64,000 bases of DNA from CAVSRC01 sp963730325. Lineage in GTDB: Bacteria; Pseudomonadota; Alphaproteobacteria; Rhizobiales; Kaistiaceae. Position 1 is the first letter of the stretch, and each line of letters opens with the position of its first letter. This document shows positions 54,042 through 61,834 of the stretch, in pieces. Below the pieces are notes generated by a model, which was given only the letters and a program-made list of their open reading frames with translations, was not told where the DNA came from and made no database searches. Position numbers and translations under genes: made by a program. The DNA lies in NCBI GenBank assembly GCA_963730325.1, contig CAVSRC010000013.1:1-64000 (forward strand), written 5' to 3'.

Positions 54042-55046
54042 TCATTGCCGGATGGCTTTCCCGTCATTGTCGAAGCGATGGACCCTCTCCAGCTCCGGCG
54101 TCAGATGGACGGTCGAGCCGGCCCTTGCGCCGACTTCGCCGACCACGCGCACGGTGACGTCGCCGATGGTGTCGACCGAGACGTAGAGGAAGGTGTCGCT
54201 GCCGACATGCTCGGCGACCTTGACCGTGCCGGTCCAGCGCCCACTCTCCTGCGACACCGAGATGTGTTCCGGGCGCACGCCGACGGTGGCGGCATTCAGC
54301 TCCGCCGCGGCCGGACCGGATATCAGGTTCATCTTGGGCGAGCCGATGAAGCCTGCCACGAACAGGTTGTCGGGCCGTTCGTAGAGCTCGATGGGACTGC
54401 CGACTTGCTCGATGCGGCCCGCCTGCAGCACCACGATGCGGTCGGCCATGGTCATCGCCTCGACCTGATCGTGGGTGACGTAGATCATCGTCGTGCCCAG
54501 CGTGTTGTGGAGCTGGCTGATCTCCAGGCGCATGGAGACGCGCAGCGCCGCGTCGAGGTTGGACAGCGGCTCGTCGAAGAGAAACGCCTTGGGCTGGCGC
54601 ACGATGGCCCGGCCGATGGCGACGCGCTGGCGCTGGCCGCCGGAAAGCTGGCGCGGTCGGCGATCGAGATAGTCGGTGAGGTTGAGAATGCGCGCCGCGT
54701 CGCGCACCTTGGTGTCGATGGTCTGCTGGTCGGTGCCGGCCATTTTCAGCGGGAAGGCGATGTTCTTGTAGACGCTCATATGCGGATAGAGCGCGTAGGA
54801 CTGGAACACCATCGACAGGCCGCGCTTGGCCGGCGGCAACTGCACGACGTCGGCGCCGTCGATGCGGATGACCCCGCCGGAGACGTCCTCAAGCCCTGCG
54901 ATGAGCCGCAGAAGCGTCGACTTGCCGCAACCTGACGGCCCGACGAAGACGACGAAGGAGCCGTCGGGGATCTCGAGGTCGACATCCTTGATGACGCTGA
55001 CTTCGCCGAAGGTCTTCTGCACGCCCGAGAGTTCGATCTTGCCCAT
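54042..55046 (-). CDS. smoK: Polyol ABC importer ATPase SmoK (MalK/UgpC type)
   Basis: A 334-residue ATPase with Walker A GPSGCGKST near residue 37, signature LSGGQRQRVAIGRAI near 134, Walker B LFDEPLSNLDAALR near 157 and switch His in YVTHDQVEAMT near 191. A TOBE domain follows. Length and position after two permeases and a binding protein match SmoK of the sorbitol/mannitol importer. It starts 19 bases after smoG. Confidence 0.9.
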   Translation of the reverse strand: MGKIELSGVQKTFGEVSVIKDVDLEIPDGSFVVFVGPSGCGKSTLLRLIAGLEDVSGGVIRIDGADVVQLPPAKRGLSMVFQSYALYPHMSVYKNIAFPLKMAGTDQQTIDTKVRDAARILNLTDYLDRRPRQLSGGQRQRVAIGRAIVRQPKAFLFDEPLSNLDAALRVSMRLEISQLHNTLGTTMIYVTHDQVEAMTMADRIVVLQAGRIEQVGSPIELYERPDNLFVAGFIGSPKMNLISGPAAAELNAATVGVRPEHISVSQESGRWTGTVKVAEHVGSDTFLYVSVDTIGDVTVRVVGEVGARAGSTVHLTPELERVHRFDNDGKAIRQ

Positions 55047-55065
55047 GGTCGCTTGTCCCCAGTCC

Positions 55066-55896
55066 TTACTTGACGGCGCCGAAGGTGAGGCCGCGCACGA
55101 GTTGCCGCTGCGAGAACCAGCCGAGGATGAGAATCGGCGCGATGGCGAGAGTCGACGCAGCCGACAGCTTCGCCCAGAACAGGCCCTCCGGCGCCGAGAA
55201 GGACGCGATGAAGGCCGTCAGCGGCGCCGCCTTGGCGGCGGTCAGGTTGAGTGTCCAGAACGCCTCGTTCCACGCCAGGATGATGTTGAGCAGCATGGTG
55301 GAGGCGATGCCCGGCACCGCCATCGGCACCAGGATGTAGATGATCTCCTTCCACAGCTCCGCGCCATCCATGCGGCTGGCTTCAAGGATGTCGACGGGAA
55401 TCTCCTTGAAGTAGGTGAAGAGCATCCAGATGACGATCGGCAGATCGATCAGCATGAGAACCACGGTCAGCCCGCCGAGGTTGTCCAGCAGGTTCAGATT
55501 CTTGAAGATCAGGTAGACCGGCACCAGCACGCCCACCGCCGGCATCATCTTGGTGGACAGCATCCACATCAGGATGTCCTTGGTGCGCCGCGACGGCGAG
55601 AACGCCATCGACCAGGCGCCGGGCACGGCGAAGACGAGGGCGAGCAGGGTCGAGCCGATGGCGATGACGACCGAATTGTAGAAATGCGCGAAGTAGTCGG
55701 AGCGCGCCTGCACCTCGAAGAAGTTCTCCAGCGTCCAGTGCGGCGGGAAGAAGGCCGGCGGGAACAGGATGGCGTCTCCCTCGGTCTTGAACGCGGTGAG
55801 GATCGTCCACAGGATCGGGAAGAAGATGAGCAGTGCCACGACCCAGGCGAGGATCGTGAAGGTCCATCTCTTCCTCGGCGTGATTGCACGGGCCAT
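55066..55896 (-). CDS. smoG: Polyol ABC permease SmoG
   Basis: A 276-residue MalG-type permease with six helices and the EAA loop EIPVDILEASRMDGAELWKEIIYILVPMAVPGI near residues 167-199. It starts 12 bases after smoF. Motif VLVPVYLIFKNLNLLDNLGGL in the central region is typical for polyol importers. Confidence 0.9.
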   Translation of the reverse strand: MARAITPRKRWTFTILAWVVALLIFFPILWTILTAFKTEGDAILFPPAFFPPHWTLENFFEVQARSDYFAHFYNSVVIAIGSTLLALVFAVPGAWSMAFSPSRRTKDILMWMLSTKMMPAVGVLVPVYLIFKNLNLLDNLGGLTVVLMLIDLPIVIWMLFTYFKEIPVDILEASRMDGAELWKEIIYILVPMAVPGIASTMLLNIILAWNEAFWTLNLTAAKAAPLTAFIASFSAPEGLFWAKLSAASTLAIAPILILGWFSQRQLVRGLTFGAVK

Positions 55897-55908
55897 CGCT
55901 TGTCCTCC

Positions 55909-56781
55909 TCAGGCCTCGAGGTTCTTGCCGACGATGCGCAGCAGGAAGATCGCGACGATATTGGCGAGCACCACCGCAACCACGCCGCCCGCCGAGGCGC
56001 CGCCGACATCGTAGTCGAGCAGGGCCGCGTGATAGACCAGATAGGTGATGTTGGTGGAGGCGAAACCGGGACCGCCGCTGGTGGTGACGAGAATCTCCGC
56101 GAAGATCGAAAGCAGGAAGATGGTCTCGATCAGGATCACCACCGTGATGGCGCGGGAGAGGTGCGGCAGGACGATGTAGACGAAGCGGTTGAAGATGTTG
56201 GCGCCGTCCATCTCGGCCGCCTCCTTCTGCTCCTCGTCGAGGGACTGCATCGCCGTCAGCAGGATGAGCGTCGCAAAGGGCAGCCACTCCCACGACACGA
56301 TGATGATGATGGAGAAGAGCGGAAAGCTCTCGAGCCACGGGATGGGCGCGATGCCGAACCGCGTCGTCAGCCAGGCGAAGATGCCGTAGTTCGGGTCGAG
56401 CATCATGTTCTTCCACACCAACGCGGAAACGGTCGGCATGACGAAGAACGGCGAGATGATCAGGATGCGGACGATCCCCTGGCCGACGACCTGCTGATCG
56501 AGCAGCATGCCCAGCAGAATTCCGACAATGACGGTGATCGCCAGCACCGAGACGGTGAGGATGAGCGTATTGCCGAAGGCCTGGAAGAACGACGGGTCGG
56601 TGAGGAAATAGTGGTAGTTCGTCCAGCCGGCGAAGCCGCTGATGAGCGGGTTGAGCAGGTTGTAGTGCTGGAACGAGTACCAGAGCGTCAGCCCCAGCGG
56701 CACGATCATCCAGATGAACAGCGCCACCACCGAGGGCGCCAGCATCGCACGCGCCAGGCCGCGGGTATTCTGGGTTGCCAT
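55909..56781 (-). CDS. smoF: Polyol ABC permease SmoF
   Basis: A 290-residue MalF-type permease with six helices and the EAA loop SLDEEQKEAAEMDGANIFNRFVYIVLPHLSRAI near residues 183-215. It is the first gene after a long hairpin that separates it from smoE. Together with SmoG it forms the membrane channel for sorbitol, mannitol or similar polyols. Confidence 0.9.
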   Translation of the reverse strand: MATQNTRGLARAMLAPSVVALFIWMIVPLGLTLWYSFQHYNLLNPLISGFAGWTNYHYFLTDPSFFQAFGNTLILTVSVLAITVIVGILLGMLLDQQVVGQGIVRILIISPFFVMPTVSALVWKNMMLDPNYGIFAWLTTRFGIAPIPWLESFPLFSIIIIVSWEWLPFATLILLTAMQSLDEEQKEAAEMDGANIFNRFVYIVLPHLSRAITVVILIETIFLLSIFAEILVTTSGGPGFASTNITYLVYHAALLDYDVGGASAGGVVAVVLANIVAIFLLRIVGKNLEA

Positions 56782-56911
56782 GCCTGCCTCCCCAATCGGC
56801 GCACCTTCTTCCGGTGGCCAGACAGCGGCGTCCGGTTGGTTCCGGCGCCTGGACGTTCAGGTAACGCTACGCAACACCGACGCATCCACCAAGTGCTGAG
56901 ATCGAGCGTCG

Positions 56912-56952
56912 GAGGCTGCCCGGGCCCACGGTCCTAAGTCCCGGGCAGCCTC
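56912..56952 (-). repeat. Long stem-loop between smoE and smoF
   Basis: GAGGCTGCCCGGG and CCCGGGCAGCCTC make a perfect 13-base stem with a 15-base loop, starting 19 bases after the smoE stop within the 190-base smoE-smoF gap. No T-run is present. It probably caps and stabilises the smoE message, raising binding-protein levels above the permeases. Confidence 0.65.
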
Positions 56953-56971
56953 TTGCTTGGGAGGGGGACTA

Positions 56972-58288
56972 CTACTTGATGTAGCCCGCCTTGGTCATGA
57001 CGCGCGTGGCGGTATCCTGTGCCTGCTTGAGCGCATCATCGACGCTGCTCTGCCCGGCCAGTGCGGCCGAGAAGATCTGGCCAACCGTATCGCCGAGGCC
57101 CTGGAACTCAGGAATGGCGACGAACTGCACGCCGGTATAGGGCACCGGCTGGACAGTCGGATGCTGCGGGTCGGCGGCCTCGATCGAGGCGAGCGTCATC
57201 GCGGCAAACGGCGCTTTCAGATAGTCCGCGTTCTTGTAGAGCGATGTGCGCGTTCCGGGAGGCACGTTGGCCCAGCCGTCCTTGCCCGCAACCAGCTCCT
57301 CATAGTGCTTGGAGGTTGCCCAGTTGATGAACTTCTGGGCCGCGTCGACCTTCTGCGAGCCGGCAGGAACGGCCAGCGACCACGCCCACAGCCAGTTGCC
57401 GCGCTTGCCAAGGCCGTTGTCGGGAGCGAGCGCGAAGCCCACCTTGTCGGCAACGGTGGAGGCCTTCGGGTCGGTGACGAACGAGCCGGCAACCGTGGCG
57501 TCGATCCACATGCCGCACTTGCCCTGCTGGAACAGGGTCAGGTTCTCGTTGAAGCCGTTGGAGGAAGCGCCGGCAGGACCGTCAGCCTTCATCAGGTCGA
57601 CGTAGAACTGCAGAGTATTCTTCCATTCCGGCTGATTGAACTGCGGCTGCCACTTCTCATCGAACCAGCGCGCCCCGAACGAGTTCGACATGGCGGTCAG
57701 GAAGGCCATGTTCTCGCCCCAGCCGGCCTTGCCACGCAGGCAGACGCCGTTGATGCCGTTGGCGCGGTCGGTCATCTTGTCCGCGGCCTGCCTGATGAAG
57801 TCCCAGGTCGGCGCGTCGGGCATGGTGAGCCCGGCCTTTTCCATCAGGTCCTTGCGATACATGACGTAGCTCGACTCGCCGTAGAACGGCGCGGCGTAGA
57901 GCTTGCCGTCGACCGACAGGCCGCCGCGGATGGCGGGCAACAGGTCGTTGACGTCATAGGTCGCGTCGCCTTCCAGCGCCGACAGTTCGACCAGCCATCC
58001 GTTCTTTGCCCAGATCGGAACTTCATAAGTGCCGATGGTCAGGATGTCGTACTGGCCACCCTTGGTGGCGATGTCGGTGGTCACCTTCTGGCGGAGGACG
58101 TTCTCCTCCATGGTGACCCAGTTCAGCGTGATGTCCGGATTGGCCTTGGTGAAATCATCCGTCAGCTTCTGCATCCGGATCATGTCGCCATTGTTCACCG
58201 TGGCGATGGTGAGCTCGGTAGCCGCCATGGCCTGGCTGGACCCCACGAGCAGAGCAGCACCCGCGAGGGCGCGAAGCAGAGGTTTCAT
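56972..58288 (-). CDS. smoE: Polyol ABC solute-binding protein SmoE
   Basis: A 438-residue periplasmic protein with a Sec signal peptide (KPLLRALAGAALLVGSSQAMA, cleavage near residue 22) and the SBP_bac_1 fold. ELTIATVNNGDMIRMQKLTDDFTK opens the mature chain and GKCGMWIDATVAGSF is near residue 266. The ATG at 58288 follows GGAGGAGACC. The gene leads the smoEFGK set, and two adjoining operator-like palindromes lie 24-54 bases upstream, where the SorC regulator next door should bind. Confidence 0.9.
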   Translation of the reverse strand: MKPLLRALAGAALLVGSSQAMAATELTIATVNNGDMIRMQKLTDDFTKANPDITLNWVTMEENVLRQKVTTDIATKGGQYDILTIGTYEVPIWAKNGWLVELSALEGDATYDVNDLLPAIRGGLSVDGKLYAAPFYGESSYVMYRKDLMEKAGLTMPDAPTWDFIRQAADKMTDRANGINGVCLRGKAGWGENMAFLTAMSNSFGARWFDEKWQPQFNQPEWKNTLQFYVDLMKADGPAGASSNGFNENLTLFQQGKCGMWIDATVAGSFVTDPKASTVADKVGFALAPDNGLGKRGNWLWAWSLAVPAGSQKVDAAQKFINWATSKHYEELVAGKDGWANVPPGTRTSLYKNADYLKAPFAAMTLASIEAADPQHPTVQPVPYTGVQFVAIPEFQGLGDTVGQIFSAALAGQSSVDDALKQAQDTATRVMTKAGYIK

Positions 58289-58311
58289 ATGGTCTCCTCC
58301 CATTGGTGCGC

Positions 58312-58342
58312 GAGCAATTGCTACGGCACTGAGCATATGCTC
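58312..58342. promoter_or_regulatory. Tandem palindromic operator upstream of smoE
   Basis: GAGCAATTGCTA (58312-58323) and GAGCATATGCTC (58331-58342, perfect within a 14-base palindrome) are 7 bases apart, centre to centre 19 bases. The same pair with the same spacing stands before the HAD-SorC operon. SorC-type regulators are tetramers, so paired sites are expected. Confidence 0.65.
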
Positions 58343-58435
58343 ACACAAAACCGCGCCTGCGTCAAGCCGGCGCATGCCCAGCGGACACGCGCCCCGGACG
58401 GCGGGGATTTGCGGGGAACCTGGTGGATGGCCCGA

Positions 58436-59419
58436 TCAGCCGAGAGCGAGCAGTGAGCGCGCGGTCGTCTCGTTGGTGATGAGGCCGTTGATGATCCGGC
58501 CGCGCAGCGCGGCGTGGATCGGCAGCACCTTGCCGGTGCCCTGGGCGACACCCACGACCAGCTGTTCGGGTGGAACCACACGCGGCACGCTGGTCAGTCG
58601 CTGGTTGAAGCCGCCGGCGATGATGCTGCCGGAGGCGTCGTAGGCCCAACCGGTCACTTCGCCGACGGCGCCAAAGCGTCGCATCTCGGCCAGCTCCTCC
58701 TTGGAGATGAAGCCATCGACGAAGACCGGTGCACTCTCGTCCATCCGGCCGATGCCGATCAGCGTGAGGTCGGCGGAAGCGCCGAGCTCGAGCACGCGCG
58801 TCACCGGTTCGAGCTGCATGAGCTGGTCGCGCTGCTGGCGCGAGGGCACCACCACCGGCAGCGGCATGGGATAGTGCGGCGCATGGGTGAGATTGGAGAG
58901 TTGGGCGAGCACGTCGTAGAAGCTCGCCGAGCCGCTCATGGCAATATGGCCGACCAGCGAGACCAGCTTGTGCTGTGGGCAGCTCGACCTTTCCATGCGC
59001 TCGACCGCGGCGCGCAGCGTGCGGCCGGTGCCGAGCGCCACGACCAGCGGCTCAGGCGCCTTGAGCTTTTGCTCGAGCAGCGCGGCAGCACGTTCGGCGA
59101 CACCGAGAACGATCGAGTCGGATTCGGGATCGCTCGGCGCAACCTCGCAATAGGCAAGCTCGAAATGCTCGGCGAGCGCCGCCGCCAGCTCCATGCAGGC
59201 GGCGATCGGGTGCTCCAAACGGAAGGAAATCAGCCGTTCTGCCAGCGCCAGAGCGACCAGGCGCTGGGCGGTCGGACGCGACACGTTGAGCTTGTGGGCA
59301 ATCTCGTCCTGGGTGTTGCCGGCGACGTAATAGAGCCATCCCGCCCGCGCCGCGTCGTCCAGGCGCGACGGGTAACTGCCTTCAGGTCGGATCGCCTCCG
59401 GCGCCGGCTTGCGTGTCAT
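58436..59419 (-). CDS. SorC/DeoR-type sugar-binding transcriptional regulator
   Basis: A 327-residue regulator with an N-terminal helix-turn-helix (AGNTQDEIAHKLNVSRPTAQRLVALAL near residues 33-59) and a C-terminal sugar-phosphate-binding Sugar-bind domain (LVVALGTGRTLRAAVERM, SLVGHIAMSGSASFYDVLAQLS, VGVAQGTGKVLPI HAALRG near the end). The ATG at 59419 overlaps the HAD stop by ATGA. Its place matches the regulator (SmoC) of rhizobial smo clusters, and it most likely senses a phosphorylated or free polyol. Confidence 0.88.
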   Translation of the reverse strand: MTRKPAPEAIRPEGSYPSRLDDAARAGWLYYVAGNTQDEIAHKLNVSRPTAQRLVALALAERLISFRLEHPIAACMELAAALAEHFELAYCEVAPSDPESDSIVLGVAERAAALLEQKLKAPEPLVVALGTGRTLRAAVERMERSSCPQHKLVSLVGHIAMSGSASFYDVLAQLSNLTHAPHYPMPLPVVVPSRQQRDQLMQLEPVTRVLELGASADLTLIGIGRMDESAPVFVDGFISKEELAEMRRFGAVGEVTGWAYDASGSIIAGGFNQRLTSVPRVVPPEQLVVGVAQGTGKVLPIHAALRGRIINGLITNETTARSLLALG

Positions 59420-60078
59420 TGCGGCAGCAGCTCCCCAAGAGAATCGAAGGTGCGGTCGGCACCGGCGGCGGTCAACCGGGCGGCAACGTCGCGGCCACGG
59501 CAGTGGCTGCCACCGACGAAGCCCCAGACGGTCATCGCCGCCGCCTTGCCGGCGCGCACGCCGGAGATTGAATCTTCGATGACCAGCGCCCGCTCGGGCG
59601 GTCGATTCATTTTCCTGGCGGCGAGCAGGAAGAGATCGGGTGCCGGCTTTTCCTTCGCGACCATCGCCGTGTTGAAGACGCGGCCAGCGAAATGGCCGCC
59701 GAGATGCGTGACCGAAAGGGTCAAACGGATCCGGTCCAGTCCGCTCGACGAAGCCAGGCAATAGCGAAGCGGCAGTTTCGCCAGGACTTCTTCGGCGAGC
59801 GGCATGGCTTCCAGCCGCTCCGCGAAAGCCGCCTCGATACGCTGACGATAGTCCGCAAAGAAATGAGCCGGCAGGTCCCTGCCCTGCTCCGTGCGCCAAT
59901 AGTCTTCAACCGCGGCCGAACTGCGACCAACGAAACGTTCGATCACGTCATCAAGCGGGAGCGTGACCCCGTGGACCTGGAAGACATCGGCGAGGCAGCT
60001 GCAGGCCAACACCTCGCTGTCCACAAGGACGCCGTCGCAATCGAAGATCACCAGGTCGAAGTCGTCCAACGTGCTCAT
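59416..60078 (-). CDS. HAD-superfamily phosphatase (beta-phosphoglucomutase-like subfamily)
   Basis: A 220-residue HAD protein with motif I FDCDGVLVDSE near residues 12-22, motif II CLASSSGLDRI near 112, motif III Lys in AKEKPAPDLFLLAA near 145 and motif IV VIEDSISGVRAGKAAAM near 169. The helical cap after motif I places it in subfamily IA. It leads the operon with the SorC gene. In sorbitol/mannitol clusters of rhizobia a HAD phosphatase is often present and may dephosphorylate a stray sugar phosphate. The ATG at 60078 was preferred to a distal ATG at 60144, which lies beyond the operator pair. Confidence 0.87.
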   Translation of the reverse strand: MSTLDDFDLVIFDCDGVLVDSEVLACSCLADVFQVHGVTLPLDDVIERFVGRSSAAVEDYWRTEQGRDLPAHFFADYRQRIEAAFAERLEAMPLAEEVLAKLPLRYCLASSSGLDRIRLTLSVTHLGGHFAGRVFNTAMVAKEKPAPDLFLLAARKMNRPPERALVIEDSISGVRAGKAAAMTVWGFVGGSHCRGRDVAARLTAAGADRTFDSLGELLPQ

Positions 60079-60108
60079 CACACTTTCCGATCGGAACCGG
60101 TGCTTTTT

Positions 60109-60139
60109 AAGCATACGCTCCCCGTGGGAGCAATTGCTC
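60109..60139. promoter_or_regulatory. Tandem palindromic operator upstream of the HAD-SorC operon
   Basis: AAGCATACGCTC (60109-60120) and GAGCAATTGCTC (60128-60139, perfect) are 7 bases apart, matching the sites before smoE in sequence and in the 19-base centre distance. They lie 31-61 bases before the HAD start, so the regulator probably controls itself. Confidence 0.65.
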
Positions 60140-60621
60140 GACAATGGACAGCGGCCGCGACGACCGCGACGGCCTGCTTATCACATGATTGGTTCATTGA
60201 GGTTCGAGGATGAAGCCGGAGGCGGTTTCGGGGTTCCCGCGCCACCGCGTTGCGGCGGGCGGCTCACGCCTGCAGCCGGACGACCTCGCCGGTGCCCACC
60301 GAACGGTCGATACGCAGGCGCTTGACCGCATCGCCCATGCGATCGCCGCAGTCGATATCCTTGTCGATGACCCGCGGAGGAACGCTGCTCGCGCTCGGCA
60401 GAGGTCGTCATGGCATCCCCCTCCCCCGGCGGCGGCGCGATCGGCCGGCTGACAAAGGATCCGTCGGCCTTGTTGTGCTGCGCCTGTCGGACGTAACCCC
60501 AAATCCCCCGAGCAAGATCCCGCAACCCTGCACCTTCGGCGGCGCCGCGCGCACGACGGCGGTCCATCCTCGGCGAGACGAATCAGATTGACCGTCGCAG
60601 TGAGCGGGAGTAAAGAGATAT
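60140..60621. other. Intergenic stretch without a supported gene
   Basis: About 480 GC-rich bases separate the divergent HAD-SorC and ROK operons. Open frames exist on both strands, but none has a good start, codon pattern or recognisable motif. A minus-strand piece near 60290-60380 reads like a C-terminus (KDIDCGDRMGDAVKRLRID) followed by a stop, so an old gene remnant is possible. I see no RNA gene or repeat here. Confidence 0.4.
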
Positions 60622-60640
60622 TTAAGAACCTTAATTAAGG
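60622..60640. promoter_or_regulatory. Probable ROK-regulator operator, copy 1
   Basis: The 19-base element TTAAGAACCTTAATTAAGG contains the perfect palindrome CCTTAATTAAGG and lies 17 bases before the ROK start. The same layout (TTA, six bases, TTAATTAA) recurs before the PfkB gene. AT-rich octamers of this kind stand out in the GC-rich surroundings. Confidence 0.5.
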
Positions 60641-60657
60641 TGGTTGGTAGGCGTGCG

Positions 60658-61749
60658 ATGTATTTTGTCCCGACCCACCTCAAGGGGATGAACCGGAAGA
60701 TCGTCTACGAGGCGCTGGCCTCCGTCGGACGCATCTCGAGGGCGGAACTCGCTCGGCAGACCGGCATCAGCGCGCCCACGGTCGGCAAGATCATCTCCTT
60801 CTTCGTCCGCAGTGGCATCGTCAGCGAGGCCGGCGACGGCGAGTCGGAGCTCGGCCGCAAGCCGCACATGCTTCGCTTCAACAGCGAGTCCTTCTTCACC
60901 GTCGGTGTCGAGTTCGAGGGTGGCGCGCTCAAGGTCGGGCTGGTCGACCTGCTCGGCCGGGTCAAGCGGATCCATCAGGTTCCCGTCGCCAGCGATTTCG
61001 ACACGATTATCCGCAAGGATATCGGCGGCGCCATCACGGCGGTGGTGCGCGAAAGTCGCATTCCGGGGAACCGCATCTGGGGCGTCGGGATCGGGATTCC
61101 CGGTGTCGTCGACGTCTCGCGCGGCGTCATCAATACCGCGCCGCTGATCGGAATCGCGGGCGAGCTGGTCTACTCCGATCTCATCGCCAACCTCGAGGCG
61201 CGGCTGAAGATGCCGGTCTTCCTGGAAAACGACGTCAACGCAGCGGCGATCGGCGAGTACACCGCGCGCAAGGATCAGAACGAATCCGATCTCGTCTATC
61301 TTTCACTGGGCACTGGCGTCGGCGGAGGCATCATCCTCGACGGCCAGCTGTGGAAAGGGAAACGGTTCTCGGCCGGCGAAATCGGCTACATGATCTTCGA
61401 CAAAACCTCCTCCTCCCATACGTCGAAGGCCGGCTGGCTCGAGAACCGTATCAATCGCAGGGCGCTCCTCAAGCGGAGGAAGAGCGCCGACTTCCGCGAC
61501 TTCGCCGCATCCGAGCTGGCGCTGGTCATCGCCAACCTGTCTGTCGTGCTCGACGTCGACCTCTTCGTGGTCGGCGGTGCCAGTCTCGACGACTACGGCG
61601 CCGGATTTCTCAACGAGGTGGACACGCATGTGAGGCGGCTCAGCGACTTTGCCGTGCGCGTGGAGCGCCAGGTGTCCGCGGAGCCGGGCGTCACCGGCGC
61701 GGCGGCGGTGGCGAAGGACAGTACGATCGACAGCAGGTTGCGCAGCTGA
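60658..61749 (+). CDS. ROK-family transcriptional regulator (NagC/XylR type)
   Basis: A 363-residue repressor from the ATG at 60658; a GTG six codons earlier is possible. The N-terminal winged helix is GRISRAELARQTGISAPTVGKIISFFVRSGI near residues 24-54, followed by the ROK sugar-kinase-like domain (VGIGIPGVVD near 143, LENDVNAAAIGEY near 185, LSLGTGVGGGIILDG near 209). The zinc-binding CxCGxxGC loop of typical ROK proteins is missing; the segment reads FDKTSSSHTSKAGWLE. Kinase residues seem partly kept, but a repressor role is far more likely. It probably controls the PfkB-oxidoreductase operon downstream. Confidence 0.87.
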   Translation: MYFVPTHLKGMNRKIVYEALASVGRISRAELARQTGISAPTVGKIISFFVRSGIVSEAGDGESELGRKPHMLRFNSESFFTVGVEFEGGALKVGLVDLLGRVKRIHQVPVASDFDTIIRKDIGGAITAVVRESRIPGNRIWGVGIGIPGVVDVSRGVINTAPLIGIAGELVYSDLIANLEARLKMPVFLENDVNAAAIGEYTARKDQNESDLVYLSLGTGVGGGIILDGQLWKGKRFSAGEIGYMIFDKTSSSHTSKAGWLENRINRRALLKRRKSADFRDFAASELALVIANLSVVLDVDLFVVGGASLDDYGAGFLNEVDTHVRRLSDFAVRVERQVSAEPGVTGAAAVAKDSTIDSRLRS

Positions 61750-61794
61750 GAGATGTGAGGTCGGGGAGACCGGTGTTCTTTTGTGATCGTCAAA

Positions 61795-61813
61795 TTAGTT
61801 AAGTTAATTAACG
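61795..61813. promoter_or_regulatory. Probable ROK-regulator operator, copy 2
   Basis: TTAGTTAAGTTAATTAACG carries the perfect palindrome GTTAATTAAC and keeps TTAATTAA at the same place within the 19-base element as the copy at 60622. It lies 22 bases before the PfkB start. Confidence 0.5.
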
Positions 61814-61834
61814 AGGAAATCGAGAGTCTCTGGG

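Noticed and set aside
54826..56937. A 703-codon open frame on the plus strand opposite smoK, smoG and smoF
   Set aside because: It is antisense to well-recognised transporter genes, very rich in Arg, Asp, Glu, His and Gln, and has no domain. Long antisense frames are expected in GC-rich DNA with strong third-position bias.
60181..60567. A 128-codon minus-strand frame between the HAD and ROK operons
   Set aside because: Arg/Gly/Pro-rich product without start signal or motif; only a possible remnant in another frame is noted.
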